Shown: positions 44,457 to 53,104, numbered from the stretch's first letter. The stretch is 64,000 bases of DNA from Flavipsychrobacter sp. (GCA_017849575.1 JAFIGV010000013.1:62001-126000), one strand, 5' to 3'. The notes: generated by a model from the letters alone, not told the origin. Made by a program: numbers and translations.

Positions 44457-44861
44457 TTATTTACCGAAATCAGTTAATTCTTTTACGCTGATGCCAAAAG
44501 TAGCGGCGTATTTTTCCAAAGTCGCGGGGTTGAGGCGGGCAAAAACGGGAGGCTTCATATGACGCCTTACCTGCCACTGCCATTTGTCCATATATTGTGC
44601 AAGCAGGGCGATGTCCATCAGTTTCTTCTGCATGAACCAGGCTATGGGGCTAAGCTCCCCGGCTTTCACTTTTTGCTCTGTTTCGGCGAGCTCTTCTTCG
44701 ATAGCGTCCCAGGCCTGTCTGGTGGCTATATTTTCTGCCTCCCAGCCTACGGAACCGATACCGGTATATTTGCCATCTTTATCCACGGCATAGACGAGCT
44801 TTTTCAGTTTATCGCGGTCTTTATAGTCCAGCGAGTCTTGTGGCACTTCGTTGATTTCCAT
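44457..44861 (-). CDS. Conserved-looking partner of the BtrH-like gene, unknown function
   Basis: A 134-residue protein. The ATG at 44861 is chosen over an upstream GTG three codons earlier. The N-terminal part (MEINEVPQDSLDYKDRDKLKK, then YAVDKDGKYTGIGSVGWEAEN) is acidic and basic in turn, the middle is helical (AIEEELAETEQKVKAGELSPIAWFMQKKLMDIA), and the end VFARLNPATLEKYAATFGIS looks like a small helix-turn-helix or winged motif. I cannot assign a family. It lies 9 bases upstream of the BtrH-like gene and so is likely its functional partner. Confidence 0.7.
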   Translation of the reverse strand: MEINEVPQDSLDYKDRDKLKKLVYAVDKDGKYTGIGSVGWEAENIATRQAWDAIEEELAETEQKVKAGELSPIAWFMQKKLMDIALLAQYMDKWQWQVRRHMKPPVFARLNPATLEKYAATFGISVKELTDFGK

Positions 44862-44920
44862 AAGGCGCACTTCTTGTACGCTGTAAAAATACCTAAAACG
44901 GCGTGTACCGAAAGGGAGGT

Positions 44921-44953
44921 AAAAAAAAACAGGGAACCCATGCTGGCTCCCTG
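44921..44953 (-). terminator. Intrinsic terminator of the endonuclease / Nif3 / zinc-ribbon operon
   Basis: Stem cagggagcc / ggttccctg on the minus strand (one mismatch) with a 6-base loop and a run of nine U, 22 bases after the zinc-ribbon gene. Confidence 0.88.
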
Positions 44954-44974
44954 CTATATTTTTCGGAAAAGTTA

Positions 44975-45733
44975 TTATCCCTGTATCTTAATCTGATCGT
45001 TCAGATCATTATCCACTACAATGCGTCCGCAGTGTTCGCAAACGATAATCTTTTTACGCTGACGGATTTCTGACTGACGTTGCGGAGGGATGATGTTAAA
45101 ACATCCGCCACAGCTATCGCGCAAAATGGGAACCACGGCAAGACCGTTTTTATAGCTCGTACGTATGCGCTCGTAAGCAGAGAGCAGACGAGCATCCACT
45201 TTCTCTTTGGCTTCAGAAGATTTTCCGGCAAGTTGCTTTTCTTCCTTCTCTGTCTCGGCGATGATCTTTTCCAGTTCGGACTTTTTCAGTTTCAACGCCT
45301 CGTTCAGTTCATTGATCTTCTCTTCAGTTTTGCCGCGCTGCATGTCGCGGTCTTTCAGCTCTATGTTGGCATCTTTGATATGCTTTTCATTAAGCTTCAC
45401 CTCGAGTTCCTGCATCTCCATTTCCTTGTTAATGGCTTCAAACTCGCGATTGTTCTTTACGTTGTCCTGCTGCTTTTCGTATTTTTTGATCAACGCCTGA
45501 GCTTCCTTCTTTGCGTCCGTTTTCTGCGCAATGAATTTGTTGATGCTGTCAATTTCGGCGTCAATATTATTGATACGGGTTTGCAGACCCTCTATCTCGT
45601 CTTCGAGATCTTTTACTTCCATAGGAAGCTCGCCTTTCAACGTCTGGATCTCATCAATTTTTGAATCAATCTTTTGTAAGGTGAGGACTGCGATCAGCTT
45701 TTCTTCTACCGAAAAGTCTTTTACGTTAGCCAT
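44975..45733 (-). CDS. Coiled-coil protein with C4-type zinc ribbon (CT398-like)
   Basis: A 252-residue protein: residues 15-190 form a long coiled coil (charged heptads such as LEDEIEGLQTRINNIDAEID), and the C-terminus is a zinc ribbon with Cys208, Cys211 (CGGC) and Cys232, Cys235 (CEHC). This is the layout of the CT398 / 'zinc ribbon domain-containing' family that in many bacteria sits with Nif3, as here, where the Nif3 gene ends 3 bases upstream. CT398 binds RpoN and secretion components in Chlamydia; the role here is unknown. Confidence 0.92.
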   Translation of the reverse strand: MANVKDFSVEEKLIAVLTLQKIDSKIDEIQTLKGELPMEVKDLEDEIEGLQTRINNIDAEIDSINKFIAQKTDAKKEAQALIKKYEKQQDNVKNNREFEAINKEMEMQELEVKLNEKHIKDANIELKDRDMQRGKTEEKINELNEALKLKKSELEKIIAETEKEEKQLAGKSSEAKEKVDARLLSAYERIRTSYKNGLAVVPILRDSCGGCFNIIPPQRQSEIRQRKKIIVCEHCGRIVVDNDLNDQIKIQG

Positions 45734-45736
45734 ATA

Positions 45737-46843
45737 TCAGCAAAAATATTTTACAGGATTGTTTGATAATTCAGATAAAAGAGGGGCGAAATTAGGAAAT
45801 TTTTTCTTAAGAATACCAGCTAATAATTCGGTCGTAAATTGTTCGCTTTCGTAATGACCAATGTCGGCGATCAGAATTTTTCCGTCGGCGTCGAAAAACT
45901 GATGATATTTAAAATCTCCGGTAACGAATACATCTGCGCCTGCTTTGATGGCATCCTGAAGCAAGAAACTGCCCGAACCACCACACACCGCCACTTTTTT
46001 CACAGGCCTGCCCAGCAGTGCGGTATGCCGGATACACTCTGCTTTCATTCGGGTTTTCAGGATGCTTAAAAAAGCCTCCTCCGTGCAGGTTTCAGTCAGT
46101 TCGCCCAGCATGCCGGCGCCAATTTCCTGATTAGCATTCTGCAAGGCAATAATATCGTAGGCTACTTCTTCGTAGGGATGCGCTGCCACCAGTGCACTGA
46201 TGACTGCCGAAACCTGATGTGTGGCCACCAACACTTCTATCCTGACTTCCTCCACATATTCTCTTTCGCCTGCGGGGGTGCCAATGGCCGGCTGTGTATG
46301 GGCGCCGGGCTTAAAAGTGCCGGTGCCTGCAGATTGAAAACTGCATTCGGTGTACTCGCCAAGCGACCCCGCACCCGCAGAAAACATAGCTTCCCTCACC
46401 CGATCGGCATCGGTGGCGGGCACAAAACAAATGAGTTTGGAGAGCGTTGCTGCTTTGGCGGCAAGGATATGAGTATGTTGCAGGCCCAGCTTTTCGCATA
46501 TCATTTTATTTACCCCATTGCGCACATTGTCGAGGTTGGTATGCGCAGCAAAGAGGGCGATATCATGTTTTATAGCCGCCTGAACGATGCGTTCAATGTA
46601 GTGACTGCCCGTGATGCGCTTCAATCCGGAAAAAAGAAGGGGGTGATGTGCCACGATCATATTGCAGCCGCGCGTCCTTGCTTCTTCCAGCACAGCCTCG
46701 GTAATGTCGAGTGCAATCAATACGCCGCTCACTTCCCATTCCACTGATCCTACCTGAAGCCCGCTGTTGTCGTAGGACTCCTGATACACCGGCGGTGCAA
46801 ATGCCTCTATTGCCTGAATAATATCTTTTACCCTCATAATCAA
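45737..46843 (-). CDS. Nif3-like dinuclear metal centre hexameric protein
   Basis: A 368-residue member of the NIF3 / YqfO / YbgI family, a toroidal hexamer with a two-metal site. Ligands are visible: IVAHHPLLFSG (His66, His67), HTNLDNVRNG (His101, Asp105) and IGHYESEQF near the C-terminus. Residues about 130-245 form the inserted PII-like domain of the long (YqfO) type, with HPYEEVAYDI. The biochemical role is not settled in any bacterium, though a GTP cyclohydrolase link has been proposed. It lies 3 bases upstream of the zinc-ribbon gene and 5 bases downstream of the endonuclease gene. Met3 is an alternative start. Confidence 0.94.
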   Translation of the reverse strand: MIMRVKDIIQAIEAFAPPVYQESYDNSGLQVGSVEWEVSGVLIALDITEAVLEEARTRGCNMIVAHHPLLFSGLKRITGSHYIERIVQAAIKHDIALFAAHTNLDNVRNGVNKMICEKLGLQHTHILAAKAATLSKLICFVPATDADRVREAMFSAGAGSLGEYTECSFQSAGTGTFKPGAHTQPAIGTPAGEREYVEEVRIEVLVATHQVSAVISALVAAHPYEEVAYDIIALQNANQEIGAGMLGELTETCTEEAFLSILKTRMKAECIRHTALLGRPVKKVAVCGGSGSFLLQDAIKAGADVFVTGDFKYHQFFDADGKILIADIGHYESEQFTTELLAGILKKKFPNFAPLLSELSNNPVKYFC

Positions 46844-46848
46844 AGAAC

Positions 46849-47919
46849 CTAACGAACGATAAGTCTGGTAACCTGAAGATTTTTTTCGGATTGCAGCCGG
46901 ATGATGTACACGCCTTTAGCCCAGCCTTCTGTAGCGATCTCTACGCGCTGCTCATGCGCTGCCGTGCTATGATACACGTTTTTGCCTGTGGCATCCAGCA
47001 CATCAAGCGTGCCTTCTTTCAGGTCTTCGGAGGCGATACTTACGTGGTTTTCCGCCGGATTGGGGAACACTACCAACTGCCCAAGTTTATTGACCGCCAG
47101 CACAGAAAGGCTATTGCAATTGGCTGTGCCCCAGATGCAGTCTGCATACATGGGATTGTCAATGTAGGGATTGCGATTGTTTTGTAGCGCATAGGCTGCA
47201 TTGTTTCGGTCGATCTCCTTCTGACTAACCGGATCGAGATGGTGCCAGTCGAGCAACATCTGCACCGCCCAGGGCTTCAGCGCTATTTTATTGGCCATTT
47301 CCCAGGTGGTAAAATAATTGCTGTCTGCGTAGTAGCGGGTTACGATGTAGAAGTAACTACGGGCAATATCACCTTTGAACGAGTCTATGGGCTCAAAGCA
47401 ATTTACTGAGGTGGGTGCATTTGGATATACGTTATTGCCCAGCTTTGACCCATTGGTGAATGTCTTTGTTGCGGTTCCTACCTTGCCGTATGGCAGATTA
47501 CCACGCTGATTATTAACGTAGTAGTCGGTAGGATAGACAACCCAAAGGTCGCTCACCATAGGATATGCCGATCCAAACAGGCTTTGCGGCCAGAGGTGCT
47601 CTCGATTGTAACAGCTATTTTCGTGATTTGCGCCATTGCCGCATTGATCGGAGCCAAGCGTGTACTGGTAAGCCGGAGTGCCGCCGGGAACATCCGAATA
47701 AATGTCCCAGAGTTTTCCGTTTGGTTTTACATCGGTAGTATAGTAAGCGTTCCACAAACCGGGTGTATAGGAGAGTTGCGTAGCCGTCTTGATGATGTTA
47801 TAGAGTGCTACCCTGAGCGGTTGCCCATTGAGGTTTGCAGCGCTGTTATAATAGCCGGCGGGTGGTTGCGCAGCAGCACAGAAGGGCAGGAAGGTTAATA
47901 ATGTAAAAAGTCTTTTCAC
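46849..47919 (-). CDS. Secreted endonuclease I family protein with T9SS sorting domain
   Basis: A 356-residue extracellular nuclease. I start at the GTG at 47919, which begins the signal peptide (KRLFTLLTFLPFCAAAQ). An ATG 27 codons upstream is in frame, but an exact -7 box (47935-47942) lies inside that extension, so it is unlikely to be transcribed. The endonuclease I domain has NREHLWPQSLFG (His of the beta-beta-alpha-metal centre), ARSYFYIVTRYYAD and LLDWHHLDPVSQKEIDRNNA. From about residue 275 the T9SS sorting domain reads VVFPNPAENHVSIAS and ends in LQVTRLIVR. Nif3 follows after 5 bases. Confidence 0.92.
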   Translation of the reverse strand: MKRLFTLLTFLPFCAAAQPPAGYYNSAANLNGQPLRVALYNIIKTATQLSYTPGLWNAYYTTDVKPNGKLWDIYSDVPGGTPAYQYTLGSDQCGNGANHENSCYNREHLWPQSLFGSAYPMVSDLWVVYPTDYYVNNQRGNLPYGKVGTATKTFTNGSKLGNNVYPNAPTSVNCFEPIDSFKGDIARSYFYIVTRYYADSNYFTTWEMANKIALKPWAVQMLLDWHHLDPVSQKEIDRNNAAYALQNNRNPYIDNPMYADCIWGTANCNSLSVLAVNKLGQLVVFPNPAENHVSIASEDLKEGTLDVLDATGKNVYHSTAAHEQRVEIATEGWAKGVYIIRLQSEKNLQVTRLIVR

Positions 47920-47934
47920 AAAAGAAAATTTCGC

Positions 47935-47942
47935 CAAAGTTA
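47935..47942 (-). promoter_or_regulatory. -7 box (TAACTTTG) of the endonuclease operon; decides the start codon
   Basis: Exact TAnnTTTG on the minus strand, 16 bases upstream of the GTG at 47919. It lies downstream of the first in-frame ATG, which supports the GTG start. Confidence 0.6.
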
Positions 47943-48022
47943 ATTGAATGCCGGTGAGAAAGGGTCGGCTCCATCGCAGAACAATGATTTTTTCGGGCAC
48001 TTACTAAACAGAAGCACTAACC

Positions 48023-48030
48023 TATCTTTG
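48023..48030 (+). promoter_or_regulatory. -7 box (TATCTTTG) for folD, adjacent to the start codon
   Basis: Exact TAnnTTTG ending 4 bases before the folD ATG at 48035, so the message is likely to be leaderless. Confidence 0.6.
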
Positions 48031-48034
48031 TCGC

Positions 48035-48913
48035 ATGCAAATTCTCGACGGCGTAGCAGTTTCCACTCATATCAAAGAGCAACTGAAACAAGAGGTTGCC
48101 TCGCTTAAAGCCAAAGGCGGAAAGACACCGCATCTGGCAGCGATACTTGTAGGCAACAATCCTGCGAGCGAAGCCTATGTGGGCAATAAGGTAAAGACCT
48201 GTGCCGAACTCGGCTATGCGTCTACCCTTCTGCGTTTTGAAAGCAATATCACGGAAGCGGCGTTGCTCGCCGAAATTCAAAAACTTAATGAAGATGCTGA
48301 CATTGATGGCATATTAGTGCAGCTTCCCTTGCCCGCGCACATTGCCGAGAACGCCGTAATCAACAGCATTTACCCCAATAAAGATGTGGATGGCTTTCAC
48401 CCTATATCGCAGGGAAAAATGGTGCTGGGGCAACCGGGCTTTTTACCCGCCACTCCTTATGGCATTCTATTGATGCTTGAATATTATAACATTGACCTTA
48501 CCGGAAAACATTGTGTAGTAGTGGGTCGCAGTAATATTGTAGGCACACCCATGTCGGTGCTGCTGAGCCGCAACAGCCGTCCGGGTAACGCCACCGTGAC
48601 GCTTTGTCATTCAAAAACCAAGGACTTAAAACAGTTCACCCTTCAGGCAGATGTAATCGTTGCAGCGATAGGCCGCCCGCGGTTCATCACCGCCGAAATG
48701 GTGAAGGAAGGCGCCATCGTTATTGACGTGGGCATCAACCGGGTGGACGATGCCAGCAAAAAATCAGGCTCACGGTTGGTAGGCGATGTGGACTTTGACA
48801 GCGTAGCGCCCCGGTGCAGTTACATTACACCCGTGCCCAAAGGCGTGGGTCCGATGACAATCTGCGGGCTGATGAAAAATACTCTTAACGCAGCGAAGAA
48901 TTCCGGGAAGTGA
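48035..48913 (+). CDS. folD: Bifunctional methylenetetrahydrofolate dehydrogenase / methenyltetrahydrofolate cyclohydrolase
   Basis: A 292-residue enzyme of one-carbon metabolism that interconverts 5,10-methylene-THF and 10-formyl-THF. ASEAYVGNKVKTCAELG holds Tyr48 and the catalytic lysine (Lys54), DGILVQLPLP is the second signature, VGRSNIVGTPMSVLL binds NADP and VPKGVGPMT closes the active site. The stop overlaps the queE start by 4 bases and uppP follows, so the three form an operon, a mix of folate, queuosine and cell-wall genes held together by expression and not by pathway. Confidence 0.97.
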   Translation: MQILDGVAVSTHIKEQLKQEVASLKAKGGKTPHLAAILVGNNPASEAYVGNKVKTCAELGYASTLLRFESNITEAALLAEIQKLNEDADIDGILVQLPLPAHIAENAVINSIYPNKDVDGFHPISQGKMVLGQPGFLPATPYGILLMLEYYNIDLTGKHCVVVGRSNIVGTPMSVLLSRNSRPGNATVTLCHSKTKDLKQFTLQADVIVAAIGRPRFITAEMVKEGAIVIDVGINRVDDASKKSGSRLVGDVDFDSVAPRCSYITPVPKGVGPMTICGLMKNTLNAAKNSGK

Positions 48914-49527
48914 CTGAGGCCTTGATGACGGTGAAATATCCGGTAATGGAGCACTTTTACACCTTGCAAGGCGAAGGCTTCTATTCGGGACAGGCAGCCT
49001 ACTTTATAAGGCTGGGAGGATGCGACGTGGGCTGTGTATGGTGCGATGTAAAAGAAAGCTGGGATGCAACGCAGCACCCCGTAATGACTACCGAAGAAAT
49101 ATTAAATGCAGCAACCGCATACCCGGGAAGAATAGCTGTGATCACCGGCGGCGAGCCTTGTATGCACAATCTGAGCGCTTTATGCGACGCATTACAGAAT
49201 GCAGGCTTCCGTACCCATATCGAAACTTCCGGTGCACATCCTTTGAGTGGAGCGCTGGACTGGATTACCCTTTCACCCAAAAAATTTAAAGCGCCGCTTA
49301 GTGAGTGCCTTGTTCATGCACATGAACTGAAAGTAGTGGTTTATCATACTTCGGATTTTACCTGGGCAGAACAGCATGCCGCGCAGGTTTCGCCAAAATG
49401 CCGGCTTTATTTGCAACCCGAATGGAGCAAGCGGGAGACGATGACGCCGCTGATCATAGACTATATTCAACGGCATCCCAACTGGCAGTTATCTTTACAA
49501 ACTCATAAGTACATCAACATTCCATAA
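48910..49527 (+). CDS. queE: 7-carboxy-7-deazaguanine synthase (radical SAM)
   Basis: A 205-residue radical SAM enzyme of queuosine and 7-deazaguanine synthesis that contracts 6-carboxy-tetrahydropterin to CDG. The iron-sulfur cysteines are Cys38, Cys42 and Cys45 (GGCDVGCVWCD), with FYTLQGEG upstream and ITGGEPCMHN as the SAM-binding GGE motif. The numbering uses the GTG at 48910, which overlaps the folD stop; the ATG at 48925, five codons later, is also possible. Neighbours queC, queD and queF are not in the window. Confidence 0.93.
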   Translation: MTEALMTVKYPVMEHFYTLQGEGFYSGQAAYFIRLGGCDVGCVWCDVKESWDATQHPVMTTEEILNAATAYPGRIAVITGGEPCMHNLSALCDALQNAGFRTHIETSGAHPLSGALDWITLSPKKFKAPLSECLVHAHELKVVVYHTSDFTWAEQHAAQVSPKCRLYLQPEWSKRETMTPLIIDYIQRHPNWQLSLQTHKYINIP

Positions 49528-49530
49528 GTC

Positions 49531-50325
49531 ATGACCACTTTCGAAGCAGTGATCCTCGGTATTGTAGAGGGGCTCACAGAATTTTTGCCTGTTTCTTCCA
49601 CGGGACATATGATCCTTGCCAGCTCTTTTATGGGAATTGCCTCCGATAGTTTTGTAAAACTCTTTACCGTAGCCATTCAGTTAGGAACCATCCTTTCGGT
49701 AGTTGTGCTTTATTTCAAACGCTTTTTTCGCTCCATCAATTTTTATTTCAAGCTGGTAACAGCCTTTATCCCCGCAGCCATTTTTGGAGTATTGCTGAGC
49801 GATAAAATAGACGAATTGCTGGAAAGCCCGCAAACTGTAGCTCTTTCGCTGGTGATTGGCGGTATTGTACTCCTGTTTATGGACAAAGTGTTTAACAAGC
49901 CGGTGGAAGATGATGCTGATAAAGTAAGTTATCCGTCTGCCTTTGTAATTGGTTTGTTTCAATGCCTGGCCATGGTACCCGGCGTGTCGCGGTCGGCGGC
50001 TACCATCATCGGTGGAATGCAGCAAAAACTCACAAAGAAAGCGGCTGCAGAGTTTTCATTTTTCCTTGCTGTGCCCACTATGTTTGCCGCTACAGCCAAA
50101 AAACTTTTAGACTTTTATAAAGACGGTCATACCATCAATCATCAGGAAGGCATGCTTCTGGCTATTGGCAATGTGGTAGGATTTGTGGTAGCCATTATCG
50201 CTATTCGTTCCTTTATCAATTTTGTTACCCGGCACGGATTTAAGGTGTTCGGCATCTACAGAATTATCGTGGGCGCTATCATTCTTATCCTCTTGTGGAG
50301 CGGGCATAGTTTGCAGATCATTTAA
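49531..50325 (+). CDS. uppP: Undecaprenyl-diphosphatase
   Basis: A 264-residue membrane enzyme (BacA type) that dephosphorylates undecaprenyl pyrophosphate so the carrier can be reused for peptidoglycan and glycan synthesis. [14 protein letters not shown] (13-26) and [10 protein letters not shown] are the two conserved active-site motifs, with about eight membrane segments. It starts 3 bases after queE and ends the operon, convergent with the TerB-like gene. Confidence 0.97.
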   Translation: MTTFEAVILGIVEGLTEFLPVSSTGHMILASSFMGIASDSFVKLFTVAIQLGTILSVVVLYFKRFFRSINFYFKLVTAFIPAAIFGVLLSDKIDELLESPQTVALSLVIGGIVLLFMDKVFNKPVEDDADKVSYPSAFVIGLFQCLAMVPGVSRSAATIIGGMQQKLTKKAAAEFSFFLAVPTMFAATAKKLLDFYKDGHTINHQEGMLLAIGNVVGFVVAIIAIRSFINFVTRHGFKVFGIYRIIVGAIILILLWSGHSLQII

Positions 50326-50346
50326 GCAGCTTATAGAAAGCTTTTA

Positions 50347-50709
50347 CTACGCTTCCTCAGGCTTCCAGTGTTCGAACAGAAGATTGAGGTAATGATTTTC
50401 TTCCTGAGTGATGACGTTGTCGGCTTTGGTGAGTTCGATGGCAAAATGCAACAGTTTCTTGCGTTCCTCTTCGGTAGCGTCATCATAGAAATCATCCATC
50501 ATTTTCAGGAAATGACCTTCCCATTCATCAGGCTTCAGGTTGCTGATAATGGCCATTTCCCGGTCGAGGTTGACCCGAAATGGAAATTCCTGCACAAGAT
50601 AATCGCGAATCACCTTGTCTTCTTCTGCGGTAACGCGAAAATCAACTGCCGATAAAATCATAAGTAAGTGGTAGCCGGCAACCGTTTTGTTAAGTCTGTT
50701 GTTTGGCAT
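50347..50709 (-). CDS. TerB-like small protein
   Basis: A 120-residue helical protein. The ATG at 50709 is used; an upstream ATG at 50742 would overlap the end of the alanine dehydrogenase gene by 17 bases. The pattern GYHLLMILSAVDFRVTAEEDKVIRDYL, then LLHFAIELTKADNVITQEENHYLNLL, is the acidic-residue helical-bundle repeat of TerB / tellurite-resistance-like domains, though the metal-binding residues are only partly recognisable. It lies 16 bases downstream of the alanine dehydrogenase gene and is probably cotranscribed. Confidence 0.75.
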   Translation of the reverse strand: MPNNRLNKTVAGYHLLMILSAVDFRVTAEEDKVIRDYLVQEFPFRVNLDREMAIISNLKPDEWEGHFLKMMDDFYDDATEEERKKLLHFAIELTKADNVITQEENHYLNLLFEHWKPEEA

Positions 50710-50725
50710 AAAGTGCGTGGGAATA

Positions 50726-51937
50726 TTAGCTTTGAGATGCAAGTAATAAGTCGAGGTCCGTATATTTTAAACCGAATCTTTTTGCAATTGGGGCATTGGT
50801 CACACAGCCTTTATAGAGATATACGCCATTCCGTATCCCCTGCTTCGACTGGATGAGCCCGTCCATGCCGCCCATATCAGCTACCTGCTGCATAATAGGC
50901 ATCAACACATTGCTGATTGCCCTCGATGCGGTGCGAGACACGCCTGAGGCGATATTCGGTACGCAGTAATGGATTACATCATAGCGTTTAAAAATGGGAT
51001 TTTCATGAGAGGTGACCCTCGATGTTTCGAAACAACCGCCACGGTCTATACTCACATCTACGATCACCGAACCCGCTTTCATGTTACTCACCATTTCTTC
51101 GGTCACCACCACCGGCGTAATGCCGTTCATGGGTTTGAGAGCCCCGACAGCCACGTCTGCACCGGCGAGCTCTTCTGCCAGCGTAACCGGGTCTATAACG
51201 GATGTAAAACATCGTCTGCCAATGTTGTTTTGTAGGCGCATCAGCCGGTAAATGGAATTGTCAAACACCTTGACCGATGCCCCCAGTCCGGTGGCCGTTC
51301 GTGCAGCAAACTCGCCTACAATTCCGGCGCCGATGATCAGCACTTTAGCGGGGGGCACTCCTGAGATACCGCCCAGCAATATACCCTTGCCGTTATGCAC
51401 ATTGCTCAGATATTTTGCAGCAGTAAGTATGGCAGAGCTTCCGGCAATCTCACTCATCGAGCGTACAATAGGGTAAGTGCCGGCATCATCCTTTATTGAC
51501 TCAAAAGCAATGGCTATGATTTTTTTGTGCATAAGCTGCTCCACCATCTCCGACTTAAGAAAAGGCAGATGAATGGGTGAGATGATCACCTGATTAGGTT
51601 GTAATAAAGCTAATTCTTCTTCAATAATCGGCGCTGACTTAATGATGGTCGTAGCCTTATACAGCTCGGCTTTGTCATAAACAATGCGCGCACCCGCTTC
51701 GCTATAATCACTGTCAAAATAAAAGGAACCTTCACCTGCATTGTGCTCCACAGCCACTTCATGCCCGCTGTTTACCAAGACCGAAACGGCTTCGGGCGTG
51801 AGGGCAATCCTGTTTTCCTGAAATGCAGTCTCCTTGGGAATACCGATGAAAAGCTGCCGTTTCTTGGGTAAAATCTCAAGCGTTTCCTCCAGAGGTACGT
51901 AAGAAAAGGATGGGGATATGTACGGTCTTTTACTCAT
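50726..51937 (-). CDS. ald: Alanine dehydrogenase family protein
   Basis: A 403-residue NAD-dependent enzyme of the alanine dehydrogenase / transhydrogenase alpha family, which deaminates alanine to pyruvate. IGIPKETAFQENRIALTPEAV (from about 32) is the N-terminal signature with the substrate-binding Arg and Lys, and VLIIGAGIVGEFAARTATGLGASVKVFD is the Rossmann fold. It carries 28-30 extra N-terminal residues beyond the usual start, which are of low complexity, so a start near residue 30 cannot be excluded. The C-terminus (NGVYLYKGCVTNAPIAKRFG) matches the long Bacteroidetes form. Upstream lies the repeat array. Confidence 0.9.
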   Translation of the reverse strand: MSKRPYISPSFSYVPLEETLEILPKKRQLFIGIPKETAFQENRIALTPEAVSVLVNSGHEVAVEHNAGEGSFYFDSDYSEAGARIVYDKAELYKATTIIKSAPIIEEELALLQPNQVIISPIHLPFLKSEMVEQLMHKKIIAIAFESIKDDAGTYPIVRSMSEIAGSSAILTAAKYLSNVHNGKGILLGGISGVPPAKVLIIGAGIVGEFAARTATGLGASVKVFDNSIYRLMRLQNNIGRRCFTSVIDPVTLAEELAGADVAVGALKPMNGITPVVVTEEMVSNMKAGSVIVDVSIDRGGCFETSRVTSHENPIFKRYDVIHYCVPNIASGVSRTASRAISNVLMPIMQQVADMGGMDGLIQSKQGIRNGVYLYKGCVTNAPIAKRFGLKYTDLDLLLASQS

Positions 51938-52020
51938 GCCTGCTCACTGCTTTCATTTGCGAGAAAAGTACAAAACAAGTTTTGATTAAAGAAACCGTGC
52001 ACAGACAGAAAGCGGCGACA

Positions 52021-52658
52021 ATTAGCCAATGAGCTAATTAGCCAATGGGGTAATTGAATTTGAAGATTTGAAAATTTGAGGATTTGAAGATAATGAGACA
52101 ATGAGCCAATTCGGCAATTTGCCAATGGATTTTGAAGATAATTAGACAATAAGCTAATGAGCCGGTTGGCCAACGAGGCAAATTGATTTGAAGATTTGAA
52201 AATTTGAGGATTTGAAAATAATGAGACAATGAGCCAATTCGGCAATTTGCCAATGGATTTGAAGATAATTAGACAATAAGCTGATGAACCGATTAGCCAA
52301 CGAGGCAAATTGATTTGAAGATTTGAAAATTTGAAGATTTGAAAATAATGAGACAATGAGCCAATTCGGCAATTTGCCAATGGATTTTGAAGATAATTAG
52401 ACAATAAGCTAATGAGCCGGTTGGCCAATGAGGCAAATTGATTTGAAGATTTGAAAATTTGAGGATTTGAAGATAATGAGACAATGAGCCAATTTGGCAA
52501 TTTGCCAATGGATTTGAAGATAATTAGCTAATGAGCCGATTTGCCAACGAGGCAAATTGATCTGAAAATTTGAAAATTTGAGGATTTGAAAATAATGAGA
52601 CAATGAGCCAATTCGGCAATTTGCCAATGGATTTTGAAGATAATTAGACAATAAGCTA
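52021..52658. repeat. Tandem array, five copies of a ~127 bp AT-rich unit
   Basis: The landmark gagacaatgagccaatt (with one variant) begins at 52095, 52223, 52350, 52478 and 52597, so periods are 128, 127, 128 and 119 bases. Each unit also has caatttgccaatgg and an inner run of gatttgaa-type 8-9 base subrepeats. The copies are more than 90 percent alike by eye. The unit is not a multiple of three bases and frames on the minus strand shift from copy to copy, so it is not coding. A sixth, solitary copy is at about 56325-56442. Confidence 0.9.
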
Positions 52659-52667
52659 CTAACGCCC

Positions 52668-52770
52668 GCAGCTCACTCGACATGACATCCTTGATGTGAG
52701 TTATGAGCAGGCTTCAACTGACGAACCATTATTCGACTCACAACTTCACGTCTTTACAACTTTACGACTT
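52668..52770 (+). repeat. Direct repeat copy 1 (second copy 53002-53104)
   Basis: About 100 bases beginning gcagctcactcgacatgac and running through gagttatgagcaggcttc and actgacgaaccattattc recur 334 bases later with few changes. The end of each copy leads into cttcacgactttacaa-type short tandem repeats. Confidence 0.8.
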
Positions 52771-52821
52771 TACAACTTCACGACTTTACAAATAAACGCA
52801 TCAACAAATAAACAAATCAAC

Positions 52822-52920
52822 AACACCACTCCACCACCTCCCCTCTTGAGAGGGGACGTGCGGTGGCTTGGCGCGGAGCAGGGGTGTGTCCTAACAATCA
52901 AAGCCTCAAAAACGAAATCT
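52822..52920. repeat. Palindromic module B, copy 1
   Basis: Perfect 18-base palindrome (52839-52856, tcccctct-tg-agagggga) inside ccacc...ggtgg outer arms. It is followed by cttggcgcggagcaggggtg and then aaagcctc. The same module is at 57130-57230. This is a REP-like or small non-autonomous palindromic element. Confidence 0.75.
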
Positions 52921-52951
52921 GCCCCACAAACACAGCAAATAAACTAATCAA

Positions 52952-53030
52952 CCCAACAGATGTCTCGCTTCGCTGCCTGCTGCACACGACGGCTATCGCG
53001 CGCAGCTCACTCGACATGACGGCCTTGATG
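52952..53030. repeat. REP-like module A, copy 1
   Basis: 79 bases beginning cccaacagatgtctcgcttc and ending in gccttgatg, with gctgcctgctgcacacgac inside. It is identical to 56873-56951 but for one base. The tail forms the start of the direct repeat at 53002. Confidence 0.8.
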
Positions 53031-53104
53031 TGAGTTATGAGCAGGCTTCAACTGACGAACCATTATTCGACTCACAACTACACGTATTTACAACTTCACG
53101 ACTT
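53002..53104 (+). repeat. Direct repeat copy 2
   Basis: Second copy of the ~100 bases at 52668-52770. It ends a few bases before the stop codon of the T9SS gene at 53111. Confidence 0.8.

Noticed and set aside
51934-52500. 188-codon open frame on the minus strand across the tandem array, and several overlapping shorter ones
   Set aside because: The frame only follows the AT-rich repeat; successive repeats shift frame (unit of 127/128 bases), the residues are low-complexity, and all three minus frames are open. Not a protein.
52021-52658. CRISPR array
   Set aside because: Repeats are about 127 bases with no variable spacers between them and no cas genes nearby.
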